Source: Paucidesulfovibrio sp050251775
GTDB taxonomy: Bacteria > Desulfobacterota > Desulfovibrionia > Desulfovibrionales > Desulfovibrionaceae
Reading direction: 5' to 3'
DNA: 64,000 bases
NCBI GenBank assembly: GCA_050251775.1
Contig: JBFWMD010000007.1
Span: 10,140 to 74,139 of the forward strand
Positions 52,219 through 61,236 of the stretch are shown in pieces. The notes under the pieces are model-generated. The model worked only from the letters and a program-made list of their open reading frames with translations, was not told the origin of the DNA and searched no databases. Numbering within the stretch: position 1 is the stretch's first letter; each line of letters opens with the position of its first letter. A program made the translations under genes and the position numbers.

Positions 52219-54408
52219 ATGGCCTACCCCCGATTTCCAGGCGGACAGAGTGCGCTACTCATCGCTCTGAGCTATGCCGCATGCGGATTTCTCTGGATTC
52301 TGCTCTCGGACAGGGCCATCGAACTGCTTATCGACGACCCTGCGGCACTCGGCATCGTTCAAACCTCCAAGGGCTGGTTCTTCATCCTGGGAACCGCCGC
52401 GATCCTCTATTTCTTTGTCCGCCGCCAACTGGACCGCGCCTTTCAATCCGCCCTGGCCACCCAGAAACAGACCGACCAACTGGCCGAACTGATGCACGTT
52501 CTTCCGCTGGCCGCCCAGGGTTACGATGAGAAACGCCGCGTGGTCCTCTGGAACGCGGGCAGCGAACAGCTCTACGGCATTCCGGCATCCGAGGCCCTGG
52601 GCCGGAAACTGGAGGAATTGATCATCCCTCCGGCCAAGCGGCCCCAGGTCATCCGGGCCGTGACAGACTGGCTGAAGCTGGGGCGGACCATTCCCGCCGG
52701 GGAAATGACCCTGGTGCGCGGCAACGGAACCCCGGTGGAGGTCCACTCCTCGCACCTGATGATCGAGCAGCCGGACGGCACAAAGGTCATGTACTGCCTG
52801 GACGTGGACCTTTCCGAACTGAAGCGGGCCGAACGGGAACTCAAGGAAAAAGAACGCATGCTGCGGCTCACCCTGGAGGCCACCAACGACGGTATCTGGG
52901 ACTACCGGCTGGACACCGGGACGTTTACGAGCAGTCCCCGCTGGGCCACCATGTTCGGCCTGCGTCCCGAGGATGTCCCCAACCAGGGCTGCCAGGCCAC
53001 CGAGCGCATGCATCCCGACGACCTGCCGGGAACGTTGCGCATCTTGAACGAACATCTGGAGGGGCGCAGCGAATTCTTCGCCGCCGAGTTCCGCCTTGCC
53101 CATGCCGACGGCGGCTGGCGCTGGGTTTATTCGCGCGGGCGCATTGTGGAACGCGACGAAAACGGCTCCCCGCTGCGGATGATCGGCGCGCATACGGACA
53201 TCAGCGAACTCAAGCGGACCCAGCAGCGCTACCTGGAAGCCAAGGAACAGGCGGAAAAGGCCTCCCAGGCCAAGAGCGAATTCCTCGCAAACATGAGCCA
53301 CGAACTGCGCACTCCGCTGAACGGACTCATGGGCATGCTCCAGTTGCTCTCCATGGGCAGACTCGACCCCGAGGAACGCGAATACGTGCTCACGGCTTTG
53401 ACCTCGGGCCGCAGCCTGCTGGCCATCATCGGGGATGTGCTCGACTTTTCCAAGCTCGACGCCGGGATCATGGACGTGGCCCACGAGCCCTTTGACCTGC
53501 GGGAGACGCTGGAAGCCGTTGTCGGAAACTTTTCGATCATTGCCAAGGACAAGGGCATTGCCCTGGAGCTGGAAGTGGCTCCGGGCGTGACCAACACCCT
53601 GAAAGGCGACCCCGGACGGCTGCGCCAGATTCTTTTCAACCTGCTTGGCAACGCCCTGAAGTTCACGGAACGCGGAGAGGTTCGCCTCACGGTCTCGCCC
53701 CTGCCCGGCACACTCCAGCGCCTGCGGCTGTTGTTCGTGGTCTCGGACACGGGCATTGGCATTCCCGAGAACCGCCTGGAGGACATCTTCGGCGCTTTCA
53801 CCCAGGTGGACGGCTCCTTTGCCCGACGCTACCAGGGCGCGGGTCTGGGTCTGGGCATTGTGCGACGACTGACCCAGCTGCTCCAAGGCGGTGTGGCCGT
53901 GGACTCGGAGCTGGGCAAGGGCACGAGCTTCTACGTCAGCCTGCCCTTCGAACGCGCCGAGCCGGGCGCGCGTCCCGAGCTCTCTCTGCGGATCAGTTCC
54001 CCTGCGGTGGGCCGTCCGTTGCGGGTTCTCATCGCGGAGGACGACCGCGTGAACCAGATCCTGGCGCGCAAGATGGTTGAACGGCTCGGACACGAAGCCA
54101 CCTGCGTCTCCAACGGTCGCCAGGCCCTGGAGGCGCTGCGCACGGACAAATACGACTGCGTGCTCATGGATGTGCAGATGCCGGTCATGGACGGATTGTC
54201 CGCCACCCGTGCCATCCGCCGGGACATGGACCTCGGGGCCATGCGCATCGTCCCCATCCTGGCGCTCACGGCCCATACCCTGTCCGGGCACAAGGACAAA
54301 TTCCTGGCCGCGGGCATGGACGGCTATCTTCCCAAGCCCGTGGACATCAACGCCCTCTCCGCCAAGTTGAACGAAATTTGCGGAAAAACGCACGGGATCA
54401 AGGCCTGA
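52219..54408 (+). CDS. Hybrid sensor histidine kinase with two PAS domains and receiver
   Basis: 729 residues. Two N-terminal helices (LIALSYAACGFLWILLSD and GWFFILGTAAILYFFV) bracket a short loop; PAS near 95-200 and PAS/PAC near 215-335; HisKA with ANMSHELRTPLNGL (His near 361); ATPase with NLLGNALKFTERG and DTGIGIP; receiver with IAEDDRVNQ, phospho-Asp in VLMDVQMPVMDG near 652, and YLPKPVD. No DNA-binding output, so it probably passes phosphate to an Hpt protein or acts on its own receiver. Shine-Dalgarno weak. Neighbour of a second hybrid kinase. Confidence 0.88.
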   Translation: MAYPRFPGGQSALLIALSYAACGFLWILLSDRAIELLIDDPAALGIVQTSKGWFFILGTAAILYFFVRRQLDRAFQSALATQKQTDQLAELMHVLPLAAQGYDEKRRVVLWNAGSEQLYGIPASEALGRKLEELIIPPAKRPQVIRAVTDWLKLGRTIPAGEMTLVRGNGTPVEVHSSHLMIEQPDGTKVMYCLDVDLSELKRAERELKEKERMLRLTLEATNDGIWDYRLDTGTFTSSPRWATMFGLRPEDVPNQGCQATERMHPDDLPGTLRILNEHLEGRSEFFAAEFRLAHADGGWRWVYSRGRIVERDENGSPLRMIGAHTDISELKRTQQRYLEAKEQAEKASQAKSEFLANMSHELRTPLNGLMGMLQLLSMGRLDPEEREYVLTALTSGRSLLAIIGDVLDFSKLDAGIMDVAHEPFDLRETLEAVVGNFSIIAKDKGIALELEVAPGVTNTLKGDPGRLRQILFNLLGNALKFTERGEVRLTVSPLPGTLQRLRLLFVVSDTGIGIPENRLEDIFGAFTQVDGSFARRYQGAGLGLGIVRRLTQLLQGGVAVDSELGKGTSFYVSLPFERAEPGARPELSLRISSPAVGRPLRVLIAEDDRVNQILARKMVERLGHEATCVSNGRQALEALRTDKYDCVLMDVQMPVMDGLSATRAIRRDMDLGAMRIVPILALTAHTLSGHKDKFLAAGMDGYLPKPVDINALSAKLNEICGKTHGIKA

Positions 54409-54520
54409 CTCGCCCGCAAAAAGCAAAGAATCTTCACGCGCCACCCTGTTCCCGATTCCATATGGCTGTGATAGGGTCACAATGATGCATTGCGAACCTG
54501 TCCGGAGAGACGATCAAATC

Positions 54521-57364
54521 ATGAAGGCCATTCCCTGCATGCCGCTCCTTGCGGCACTCCTTGCGGCATTCCTTGTCGCGATCCCGCCGCTGCCCGACGT
54601 TGCCATTGCAAACGGGCTTGAACGTCCCGTGCTCCGCTCCGCGAGCGAACTCGACTACCCGCCCTTTGCCCTGGTCCGGCCCGACGGCAGTCCGGACGGC
54701 TTTTCCGTGGATCTGCTCAAGGCCGTGGTCGAGGTGCAGGGCCTGTCAATCCAAGTCGCTGTGGGACCCTGGGCCGAGATCAAGCAATCCCTGATGGAGG
54801 GACGCCTCGACGTGCTCCCGCTCGTCTCCTATTCCAAAAAACGCGAACAATACTTCGATTTCACCACCCCCTATCTGCGGATGCACGGAACCATCTTCGT
54901 GCGCGCGGACAACGACACCATCCATGGCGAAGCGGATCTTCGGGACAAGGAAATCATCGTCATGCGCGGAGACACGGCCCACGAGTATGCCGTCGAGCAC
55001 GGGCTCGGGAACAAGCTGACCCTGGCGATTTCCTATGAACAAGCCCTGCGGCTGCTCTCCAGCGGACAGCACGACGCGGTCCTGGTGCAGCAGGTCGCGG
55101 GCTGGCAGCTGATCAAACAACTCGGCATCACCAACCTCAAGGATGCCCTGGCAAAAGAGGAAACCGACCTGCGACCCCAGGGAAGCCCGCTGCAGGGTTT
55201 TGAGCAAAAATTCTGCTTCGCGGTGCGGGATGGCGACTGGGAACTGCTCGCGGCCCTGAATGAGGGTCTGGCCATCATCATCGCCAACGGAACCTACGAC
55301 GAGCTCTACCACAAATGGTTCGGTCCCATCCTGCCGCCCCCGCCCCTTTCCATGCGCCAAATCCTCAAGATTTCCGTCGTCGTGGCCGTTCCGGTCCTTC
55401 TGGTGCTGGCCCTGTCCGGACTGTTACTGCTGCGCCGGGAGGTCCGGCGCAAGACCGCGTTTCTCAGCAAAAGCGAACGGCTCTACCGCACGCTGGTCAA
55501 CGGACTGCCCGACTATGTGGCGCGCTACGATCAGGAATGCCGGTTTCTCTTCATTTCCGAGAACATCGAGGAGCTGCTGGGCATCCCCCCGGAGGAATTC
55601 CTCGGCAAGTCCCACCGCGATCTCGGCTTTCCCGCCGCGCAATGCCAGGAGTGGGACCCGAACATTCGAGGCGTCTTCGAGACTGGCGAGCCGCTGAGCA
55701 CCGAGTTCCCCCTGGAGACCCGCTCTGGAATGGTGCAGTTGGACTGGCGGCTATTCCCGGAACGGAACTCCCAGGGCGCGATCCGGTCCGTGCTCTCCAT
55801 CTGCCGGGATGTCACGCTTCACCGCCGGCTGGAAAAGGAATATCGGACACTCTTCCAGGCCATGCTCGACGGCTTCGCCCTGCACAAAATCATCTGCGAC
55901 GAAACAGGCAAGCCCGTGGACTATCGCTTCCTGGCTATCAATCCGGCCTTTGAAAGCCTGACGGGCCTCTCTTCCGAGCAGGTTCTCGGCAGAACCGTCC
56001 TGGAGGTCATGCCCCGGACCGAAGCTTACTGGATCGAGACCTACGGCAAGGTGGCCCTGAGCGGCGAACCCATCTTTTTCGAGGGCTATTCCGGATCCAT
56101 CGGGAAATATTTCAAAGTCACGGCCTTTCAGCCCGGCCCCGGACTCTTCGCCTGCATCTTCCACGATCTCACCGACCGCAAGCAGGCCGAGGAGACCATG
56201 CTCCAGGCCAAAGAGCAGGCCGAGGCCGCCAGCCGGACCAAGTCGGAGTTCCTGGCGAACATGAGCCATGAAATCCGCACGCCCCTCAACGGCGTGCTCG
56301 GCATGCTCCAGCTTCTGGAACTCTCCCGGCTCGAACCCGAGCAGCGCTACTTCGCGGAAACAGCGATCCTCTCGGCTCAGCGGCTGCTGCGGCTGCTCTC
56401 CGACCTGCTGGACATCTCGCGCATCGAAGCGGGGAGACTCTCCCTGAATCAGGAAATCTTTTCCCTGGCTGACCTGCGCCAGTCCATCCTCGACCTGCAA
56501 ACCCTCACGGCCCAGGCCAAGGGGATCGAGCTGGAATTTCACCTCGCGGACGGACTGCCGGAAAAGCTGCTGGGCGACGAAGCCCGCCTGCGTCAGATTC
56601 TCTTCAACCTCGTGGGCAACGCCATCAAATTCACCGCTTCCGGCAGCGTCCGGGTCCACGTCTCAAAACTGGTCTGCCCGCGCCGGGACTCGGCTCGCCT
56701 GCTCTTCACGGTCAGCGACACGGGCATCGGCATTGAGGACGAACTCCTTAAACATATCTTTGATCCGTTCGTGCAGGGCGAGGGTGAATACACCCGCCGC
56801 TTCCAGGGCGCGGGCCTTGGCCTCTCCATCGTGCGCAGGCTCGTGGGCCTGATGCACGGCGAACTGACCATCGACAGCCACCCAGGCGAGGGCACGACCA
56901 TTTACGTTTCCCTGCCGTTCCGCCTGCCCGCGGTCGTGGAGGAATTGGACTGCGCCACGTCGGCCCTGCCCGAAATCCCCGCGCCCGAGTCATTCCGCCG
57001 GGTGCTCGTAGTCGAGGACGACGAACTCAGCCTCCAAGTGGTCCAGCGGATGCTTGCAAAGATGGGCTACGCTTCCGTGCCCGCGCGCAACGGCAGGGAG
57101 GCGCTCTCCCTGCTGGAGAAGCAGGATTTCGACCTCGTGATCATGGACGTGCAGATGCCGGACATGGACGGGGTGGAGACCACGCGGCACATCCGCGGCA
57201 CGTCCGGCCTCGGCGGCAAGACGCGCATCCCCATCGTGGCCATGACCGCCTTTGCCATGACCGGCGACAGGGAAAAATTCCTGGAGGCGGGCATGGACGA
57301 CTACATCTCCAAGCCCGTGGAGATGGACTGCCTGCGGGAGACGCTTGCGCGCTTGCTGAACTGA
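54521..57364 (+). CDS. Hybrid sensor kinase with periplasmic solute-binding (SBP_bac_3) sensor
   Basis: 947 residues from ATG 54521 (GGAGA about ten bases upstream; in-frame ATGs at 54482 and 54485 would add a polar extension before the signal peptide). Signal peptide 1-27; SBP_bac_3 domain 38-280 (SASELDYPPFALVRPDGSPDGF, WAEIKQSLMEGRLDVLPLVSYSKKRE, cited in parts); membrane helix 288-310; two PAS domains; HisKA ANMSHEIRTPLNGV (His near 585); ATPase; receiver with VVEDDELS, VIMDVQMPDMDG and YISKPVE. An amino-acid-like or polar ligand is probably sensed in the periplasm. Confidence 0.9.
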   Translation: MKAIPCMPLLAALLAAFLVAIPPLPDVAIANGLERPVLRSASELDYPPFALVRPDGSPDGFSVDLLKAVVEVQGLSIQVAVGPWAEIKQSLMEGRLDVLPLVSYSKKREQYFDFTTPYLRMHGTIFVRADNDTIHGEADLRDKEIIVMRGDTAHEYAVEHGLGNKLTLAISYEQALRLLSSGQHDAVLVQQVAGWQLIKQLGITNLKDALAKEETDLRPQGSPLQGFEQKFCFAVRDGDWELLAALNEGLAIIIANGTYDELYHKWFGPILPPPPLSMRQILKISVVVAVPVLLVLALSGLLLLRREVRRKTAFLSKSERLYRTLVNGLPDYVARYDQECRFLFISENIEELLGIPPEEFLGKSHRDLGFPAAQCQEWDPNIRGVFETGEPLSTEFPLETRSGMVQLDWRLFPERNSQGAIRSVLSICRDVTLHRRLEKEYRTLFQAMLDGFALHKIICDETGKPVDYRFLAINPAFESLTGLSSEQVLGRTVLEVMPRTEAYWIETYGKVALSGEPIFFEGYSGSIGKYFKVTAFQPGPGLFACIFHDLTDRKQAEETMLQAKEQAEAASRTKSEFLANMSHEIRTPLNGVLGMLQLLELSRLEPEQRYFAETAILSAQRLLRLLSDLLDISRIEAGRLSLNQEIFSLADLRQSILDLQTLTAQAKGIELEFHLADGLPEKLLGDEARLRQILFNLVGNAIKFTASGSVRVHVSKLVCPRRDSARLLFTVSDTGIGIEDELLKHIFDPFVQGEGEYTRRFQGAGLGLSIVRRLVGLMHGELTIDSHPGEGTTIYVSLPFRLPAVVEELDCATSALPEIPAPESFRRVLVVEDDELSLQVVQRMLAKMGYASVPARNGREALSLLEKQDFDLVIMDVQMPDMDGVETTRHIRGTSGLGGKTRIPIVAMTAFAMTGDREKFLEAGMDDYISKPVEMDCLRETLARLLN

Positions 57365-57398
57365 GCGGCAAGTGCGGGTGGTCTCGCCCTGATTTGCG

Positions 57399-57427
57399 TT
57401 GCGCGACCGGGTCGGAGTGGCTATGCT
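57399..57427 (+). promoter_or_regulatory. Sigma-70-type promoter for the gene at 57446
   Basis: TTGCGC (57399-57404) and TATGCT (57422-57427), 17-base spacer; start near 57434. Confidence 0.4.
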
Positions 57428-57445
57428 CCGAACCGGAGCGCAATC

Positions 57446-57970
57446 ATGCAGAAACGTTTGAATAAATCTCTCGATCCACAGGAAAGCAAGCCACGCCACC
57501 TTGTCCGCGACCTGTTGCTGATTCTGTTCGGGGTCGGTCTTGTCGTGCTTTTTTTCAGCAACCAGTCGCGCTTTCAGTTCGAGTCGCGAAATTTCCAGGA
57601 CCAGGAACGAATCAAGCGCACCGTGGTTTATGACGGCGAGTTGAATCCCGGCAACCTCGGCCTTTCCCCGGCCCAGCTGCGACCGCTTGAGGATCTGATT
57701 CTCCGGGAAATAGAGCAGATGCGCCAGATCCGCATTCACGTCGAACGCCAGGACCGCTACGCCGAACTCATGGACAGTACCGAGTTGCGCTTCTGGTGCG
57801 TGCTGACCCTGGAGAACGGCAGCACAGTGCGTACGGTGATCGCCCGGACCCGGCGCGACCAACTGGTGGCCGCCCTGACCCGGCGCATTGCGGACGATCT
57901 GGAAAAATACCGCGCCGCAGCCCGCAAAATGGGCAAGGAACGTATCGATTCCTTCACCAATACCATGTAG
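57446..57970 (+). CDS. Single-pass membrane protein of unknown function
   Basis: 174 residues from ATG 57446 (CGGAG seven bases upstream). A 22-residue basic N-terminus precedes one helix (LLLILFGVGLVVLFFSNQ), then a soluble domain with charged helices (REIEQMRQIRIHVERQDRYAELM), and a beta segment (LRFWCVLTLENGSTVRTVIARTR). Positive-inside rule places the domain in the periplasm. No family recognised. It lies 162 bases before lepA and may be unrelated to it. Confidence 0.6.
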   Translation: MQKRLNKSLDPQESKPRHLVRDLLLILFGVGLVVLFFSNQSRFQFESRNFQDQERIKRTVVYDGELNPGNLGLSPAQLRPLEDLILREIEQMRQIRIHVERQDRYAELMDSTELRFWCVLTLENGSTVRTVIARTRRDQLVAALTRRIADDLEKYRAAARKMGKERIDSFTNTM

Positions 57971-58059
57971 ACTGATCTTGACGGCCACTGGCCCGGCGTG
58001 TGGATCGGCAGGCTGTTTTGGCGGAAAACCGGCGGCTGCGGCAGGCAACGGCGCACCGG

Positions 58060-58088
58060 TTGGACAGGCGCGCCCGAATCCTTTACAA
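58060..58088 (+). promoter_or_regulatory. Sigma-70-type promoter for lepA
   Basis: TTGGAC (58060-58065) and TTACAA (58083-58088) with a 17-base spacer, start about 38 bases before the lepA ATG. Confidence 0.4.
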
Positions 58089-58132
58089 GTGGCTCCACCC
58101 AAACTCTGGAAACCTACGGACCACAACACCAT

Positions 58133-59935
58133 ATGGACATCGCGAAGATTCGCAATTTCAGCATCATCGCCCACATCGACCACGGCAAGTCGACGCTGGC
58201 GGACCGCATCCTTGAACTGACCGGCCTTGTGGCGGAACGCGACAAGAAAGAGCAGTATCTCGACAGGATGGAGTTGGAACGCGAGCGGGGCATCACCATC
58301 AAGGCCCAGACCGTGCGCATTCCCTACACCGCGCCGGACGGGCAGAAATACGTCCTCAACCTCATCGACACACCGGGTCACGTGGACTTCAGCTACGAGG
58401 TCTCGCGCTCGCTCGCAGCCTGCGAGGGCGCGCTGCTCGTGGTGGACTCCACCCAGGGCGTGGAGGCCCAGACCCTGGCCAACGTCTATCTGGCCCTGGA
58501 CAACAATCTCGAAGTGGTCCCGGTGCTCAACAAAGCGGACCTGCCCAGCGCGGAGCCGGAGCGGGTGGCCACGGAAATCGAGGAGATCATCGGCCTGGAC
58601 GCCTCGGGCGCGGTCTCCATCAGCGCCAAGACCGGACTGAATGTGGATCAGGTTCTCAAGCAGATCGTGGAGCTGCTCCCGCCGCCCAAGGGCGACCCCA
58701 ACGCACCGCTCAAGGCCCTGATCTTCGACTCCTGGTACGATTCCTACCAGGGCGTTGTAGTGCTCTTCCGCATCTTCGAAGGAAAACTGAAAAAGGGCGA
58801 CCCCATCCGCATCTTTTCCTCCCGGCGCGACTTCGAGGTCACCAAGCTCGGCGTGTTCTCGCCGGACGCCAAGGACATGAAGGAGCTGGGGCCCGGCGAG
58901 GTCGGCTTTCTTTGCGCCTCCATGAAGGAACTGGGGGACGCACCCGTGGGCGACACCATCACCTCGCCCGAGAACCCGACAACCACACCCTATCCCGGCT
59001 TCCAGAAGGTCAAGCCCATGGTCTTTGCCGGGCTCTACCCTGTGGAACCCTCGGAATACGAGACCCTCAAGGGCGCGCTGGAAAAACTCCAGCTCAACGA
59101 CGCGGCCTTCACCTATGAGCCCGAAACCTCCCAGGCCCTGGGCTTCGGCTTCCGCTGCGGCTTTCTCGGCCTGTTGCACATCGAGATCATCCAGGAGCGG
59201 CTCGAACGGGAGTTCGAAGCCCGGCTGATCACCACGGCCCCGTCCGTGGTCTACCAGGTGCGCACCACGGAGGGTGCGGAAATTCGCATCGACAACCCGA
59301 GCAAGCTGCCCGATCCGCAGTACATCGACGTGATCCGGGAACCTTTCGTTCGGCTGGAGGTCCACGTGCCCGGCGAGTACGTGGGCGCTGTGCTCGCGCT
59401 CTGCGAGGAAAAGCGCGGCATCCAGAAGAACATCAACTACGCCAGCATGAACAGGGTGATCATCACCTATGAGATCCCCTTTGCCGAAATCATGTACGAC
59501 TTCTTCGACCGCCTGAAGTCCTCGACCAAGGGCTATGCCTCCCTGGACTACGAGATCATCGACTACCGGGAAGCGGACATGATCAAGCTGGATATTCTCA
59601 TCAACGGCGACCCCGTGGACGCCTTCTCCATCATCGTGCATCGCGAGAACGCGCCGCGCATGGGCCGCAGCGTGGCCCTGAAGCTCAAGCGCTCCATCCC
59701 GCGCCAGATGTTCGAGGTGGTCATCCAGGCCGCCATCGGTCGCAAGATCATCGCCAAGGAACGCAACGCGCCCTTCCGCAAGGATGTCACGGCCAAATGC
59801 TACGGCGGCGACATCACCCGCAAGCGCAAGCTTCTGGAAAAGCAGAAGGAAGGCAAAAAGCGCATGCGCCGCATGGGCAACGTGGAAATCCCGCAGGAGG
59901 CCTTCCTGGCCGTCCTCAAGGCCGGCGACGAATAG
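58133..59935 (+). CDS. lepA: Elongation factor 4 (LepA GTPase)
   Basis: 600 residues, the family length, from ATG 58133; no strong Shine-Dalgarno. GTPase motifs AHIDHGKSTLADR near 14, GITIKAQTVR switch I, DTPGHVDF near 79 and NKADLP near 133; then EF-G-like domains and the LepA-specific C-terminus (KRMRRMGNVEIPQEAFLAVLK). LepA is a translation factor that acts on stalled or back-translocated ribosomes. The following gene is lepB, an arrangement conserved widely in bacteria. Confidence 0.97.
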   Translation: MDIAKIRNFSIIAHIDHGKSTLADRILELTGLVAERDKKEQYLDRMELERERGITIKAQTVRIPYTAPDGQKYVLNLIDTPGHVDFSYEVSRSLAACEGALLVVDSTQGVEAQTLANVYLALDNNLEVVPVLNKADLPSAEPERVATEIEEIIGLDASGAVSISAKTGLNVDQVLKQIVELLPPPKGDPNAPLKALIFDSWYDSYQGVVVLFRIFEGKLKKGDPIRIFSSRRDFEVTKLGVFSPDAKDMKELGPGEVGFLCASMKELGDAPVGDTITSPENPTTTPYPGFQKVKPMVFAGLYPVEPSEYETLKGALEKLQLNDAAFTYEPETSQALGFGFRCGFLGLLHIEIIQERLEREFEARLITTAPSVVYQVRTTEGAEIRIDNPSKLPDPQYIDVIREPFVRLEVHVPGEYVGAVLALCEEKRGIQKNINYASMNRVIITYEIPFAEIMYDFFDRLKSSTKGYASLDYEIIDYREADMIKLDILINGDPVDAFSIIVHRENAPRMGRSVALKLKRSIPRQMFEVVIQAAIGRKIIAKERNAPFRKDVTAKCYGGDITRKRKLLEKQKEGKKRMRRMGNVEIPQEAFLAVLKAGDE

Positions 59936-59964
59936 AGCCGGTACGCCAACCCAAAGGAAACCCA

Positions 59965-60597
59965 ATGACGTTCAGCAAAAAGCAAACAGCAATGGCCGAC
60001 GACCCCGTGGCCAGGCTCCGCGAGTGGGTCGAGGCGATCCTCATCGCCGTGGTCCTGGCCCTGTTCATCCGCTCCTTCGTGGTCCAGGCCTTCAAGATCC
60101 CCTCCGGCTCCATGCTGGAGACCCTCCAGATCGGCGACCACCTGCTCGTGAGCCGCTTCGCCTACGACATCAAGATTCCCTTCACCAACATGGTGCTCTT
60201 CTCCACCGGCGCTCCGGAGCATGGCGACATTATCGTCTTCGAATATCCGGAAGACCCGTCCAAGGACTTCATCAAGCGCGTCATCGGCGTGCCCGGGGAC
60301 ACCATCGAGATCAAGGACAAGATCGTCCACCGCAACGGCGAAGCCCTGGTCGAACCCTATGTCCGCCACTCGGACCCGCGCATTCTGCCCAGCCGCAGGG
60401 ACTTCGTGGAGACCTTCACCGTGCCCGAGGGCAAATACTTCGTGCTCGGCGACAACCGTGACGACTCCCGCGACTCCCGGTTCTGGGGTTTTGTGGGCCG
60501 CGAGGCCATCGTGGGCAAGGCCCTGATCCTCTACTGGTCCTGGAACGGCGAGGACATGAACGTACGCTGGAACCGCATCGGCGACCTGGTGGAATAG
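59965..60597 (+). CDS. lepB: Signal peptidase I
   Basis: 210 residues from ATG 59965 (AAAGGAA six bases upstream), 29 bases after lepA. One N-terminal membrane helix (WVEAILIAVVLALFIRSFVV) followed by the catalytic domain: nucleophile Ser in FKIPSGSML near 46, general-base Lys in KRVIGVPGD near 104, and the GDNRDDSRDSRFWG box near 170. It cleaves signal peptides from exported proteins at the outer face of the inner membrane. Co-transcription with lepA is very likely. Confidence 0.95.
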   Translation: MTFSKKQTAMADDPVARLREWVEAILIAVVLALFIRSFVVQAFKIPSGSMLETLQIGDHLLVSRFAYDIKIPFTNMVLFSTGAPEHGDIIVFEYPEDPSKDFIKRVIGVPGDTIEIKDKIVHRNGEALVEPYVRHSDPRILPSRRDFVETFTVPEGKYFVLGDNRDDSRDSRFWGFVGREAIVGKALILYWSWNGEDMNVRWNRIGDLVE

Positions 60598-60633
60598 CCC
60601 GCCGACCTACGGAGAGAACGCAAAAGGCCCCGG

Positions 60634-61098
60634 CTATTCCCAGACAAAGCGGAAACAACAGGCCGGAAAGCCTTTGGCCAGCGTCTCGGGCCGCTCCATG
60701 CGCAGGTGCTCGGAATAGCCACGGGAAAAGGGTTCGTCCCGGGCGCAGGAAAGCAGCGGCAGAAGCGCTTCGGGCATGCCCATGGCCCGGTAGCTCTCCA
60801 CATACAGGCAGCGGGAGACGTGAAAGGTCGCTTCGTGTTCCTTGCGCTCCAAGTCCTTGATCTGAATGGCGTCGCCGGCCTGCCAAATTTCCAGCACGGT
60901 CAGGAAATGTTCCAGGCTCGGTCCTTCCGGGGCGACCGCGGCAAAATTGCGCCCGGCCTCCAGGGCCGCGCTTTCCTGTACGTTGCGGATCAGTTCCAGG
61001 GCGTCCTCCGCACCATACAAACACAGGGCTTCGTCGTAGACGCGACGCAAGACCTGGGCCTCCAACACGCGCCGGTCAAGCTGAGTGATATTTGCCAT
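60634..61098 (-). CDS. L-2-amino-thiazoline-4-carboxylic acid hydrolase-like protein
   Basis: 154 residues from ATG 61096-61098 (CGGAG two bases before); an extension to 61113 is possible. The C-terminal pattern (EATFHVSRCLYVESYRAMGMPEALLPLLSCARDEPFSRGY, cited in parts: HVSRCLYVE, LLSCARDEPF, CCFRFVWE) recalls the ATC_hydrolase family, with a conserved Cys-Asp pair. Soluble. Transcribed towards lepB, convergent with it. Family assignment is by memory of the motif and is moderate. Confidence 0.6.
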   Translation of the reverse strand: MANITQLDRRVLEAQVLRRVYDEALCLYGAEDALELIRNVQESAALEAGRNFAAVAPEGPSLEHFLTVLEIWQAGDAIQIKDLERKEHEATFHVSRCLYVESYRAMGMPEALLPLLSCARDEPFSRGYSEHLRMERPETLAKGFPACCFRFVWE

Positions 61099-61236
61099 GG
61101 CTCCGCGTACCACAACAGCCCTTGAATTACAGCCCCCCCAGGTGGCCGCGCCCCGGCCCTCAGCTTGCCCTGATCCTTTCTATGGGATACCATTCCTTTT
61201 TCCTATCGTCAGCGTCCGCTTTGTCCGAGGATGGAA

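Noticed and set aside
56990..59965. 991-codon minus-strand ORF across the hybrid kinase, membrane protein and lepA
   Set aside because: Spans the complements of three real genes; composition typical of GC-rich antisense frames.
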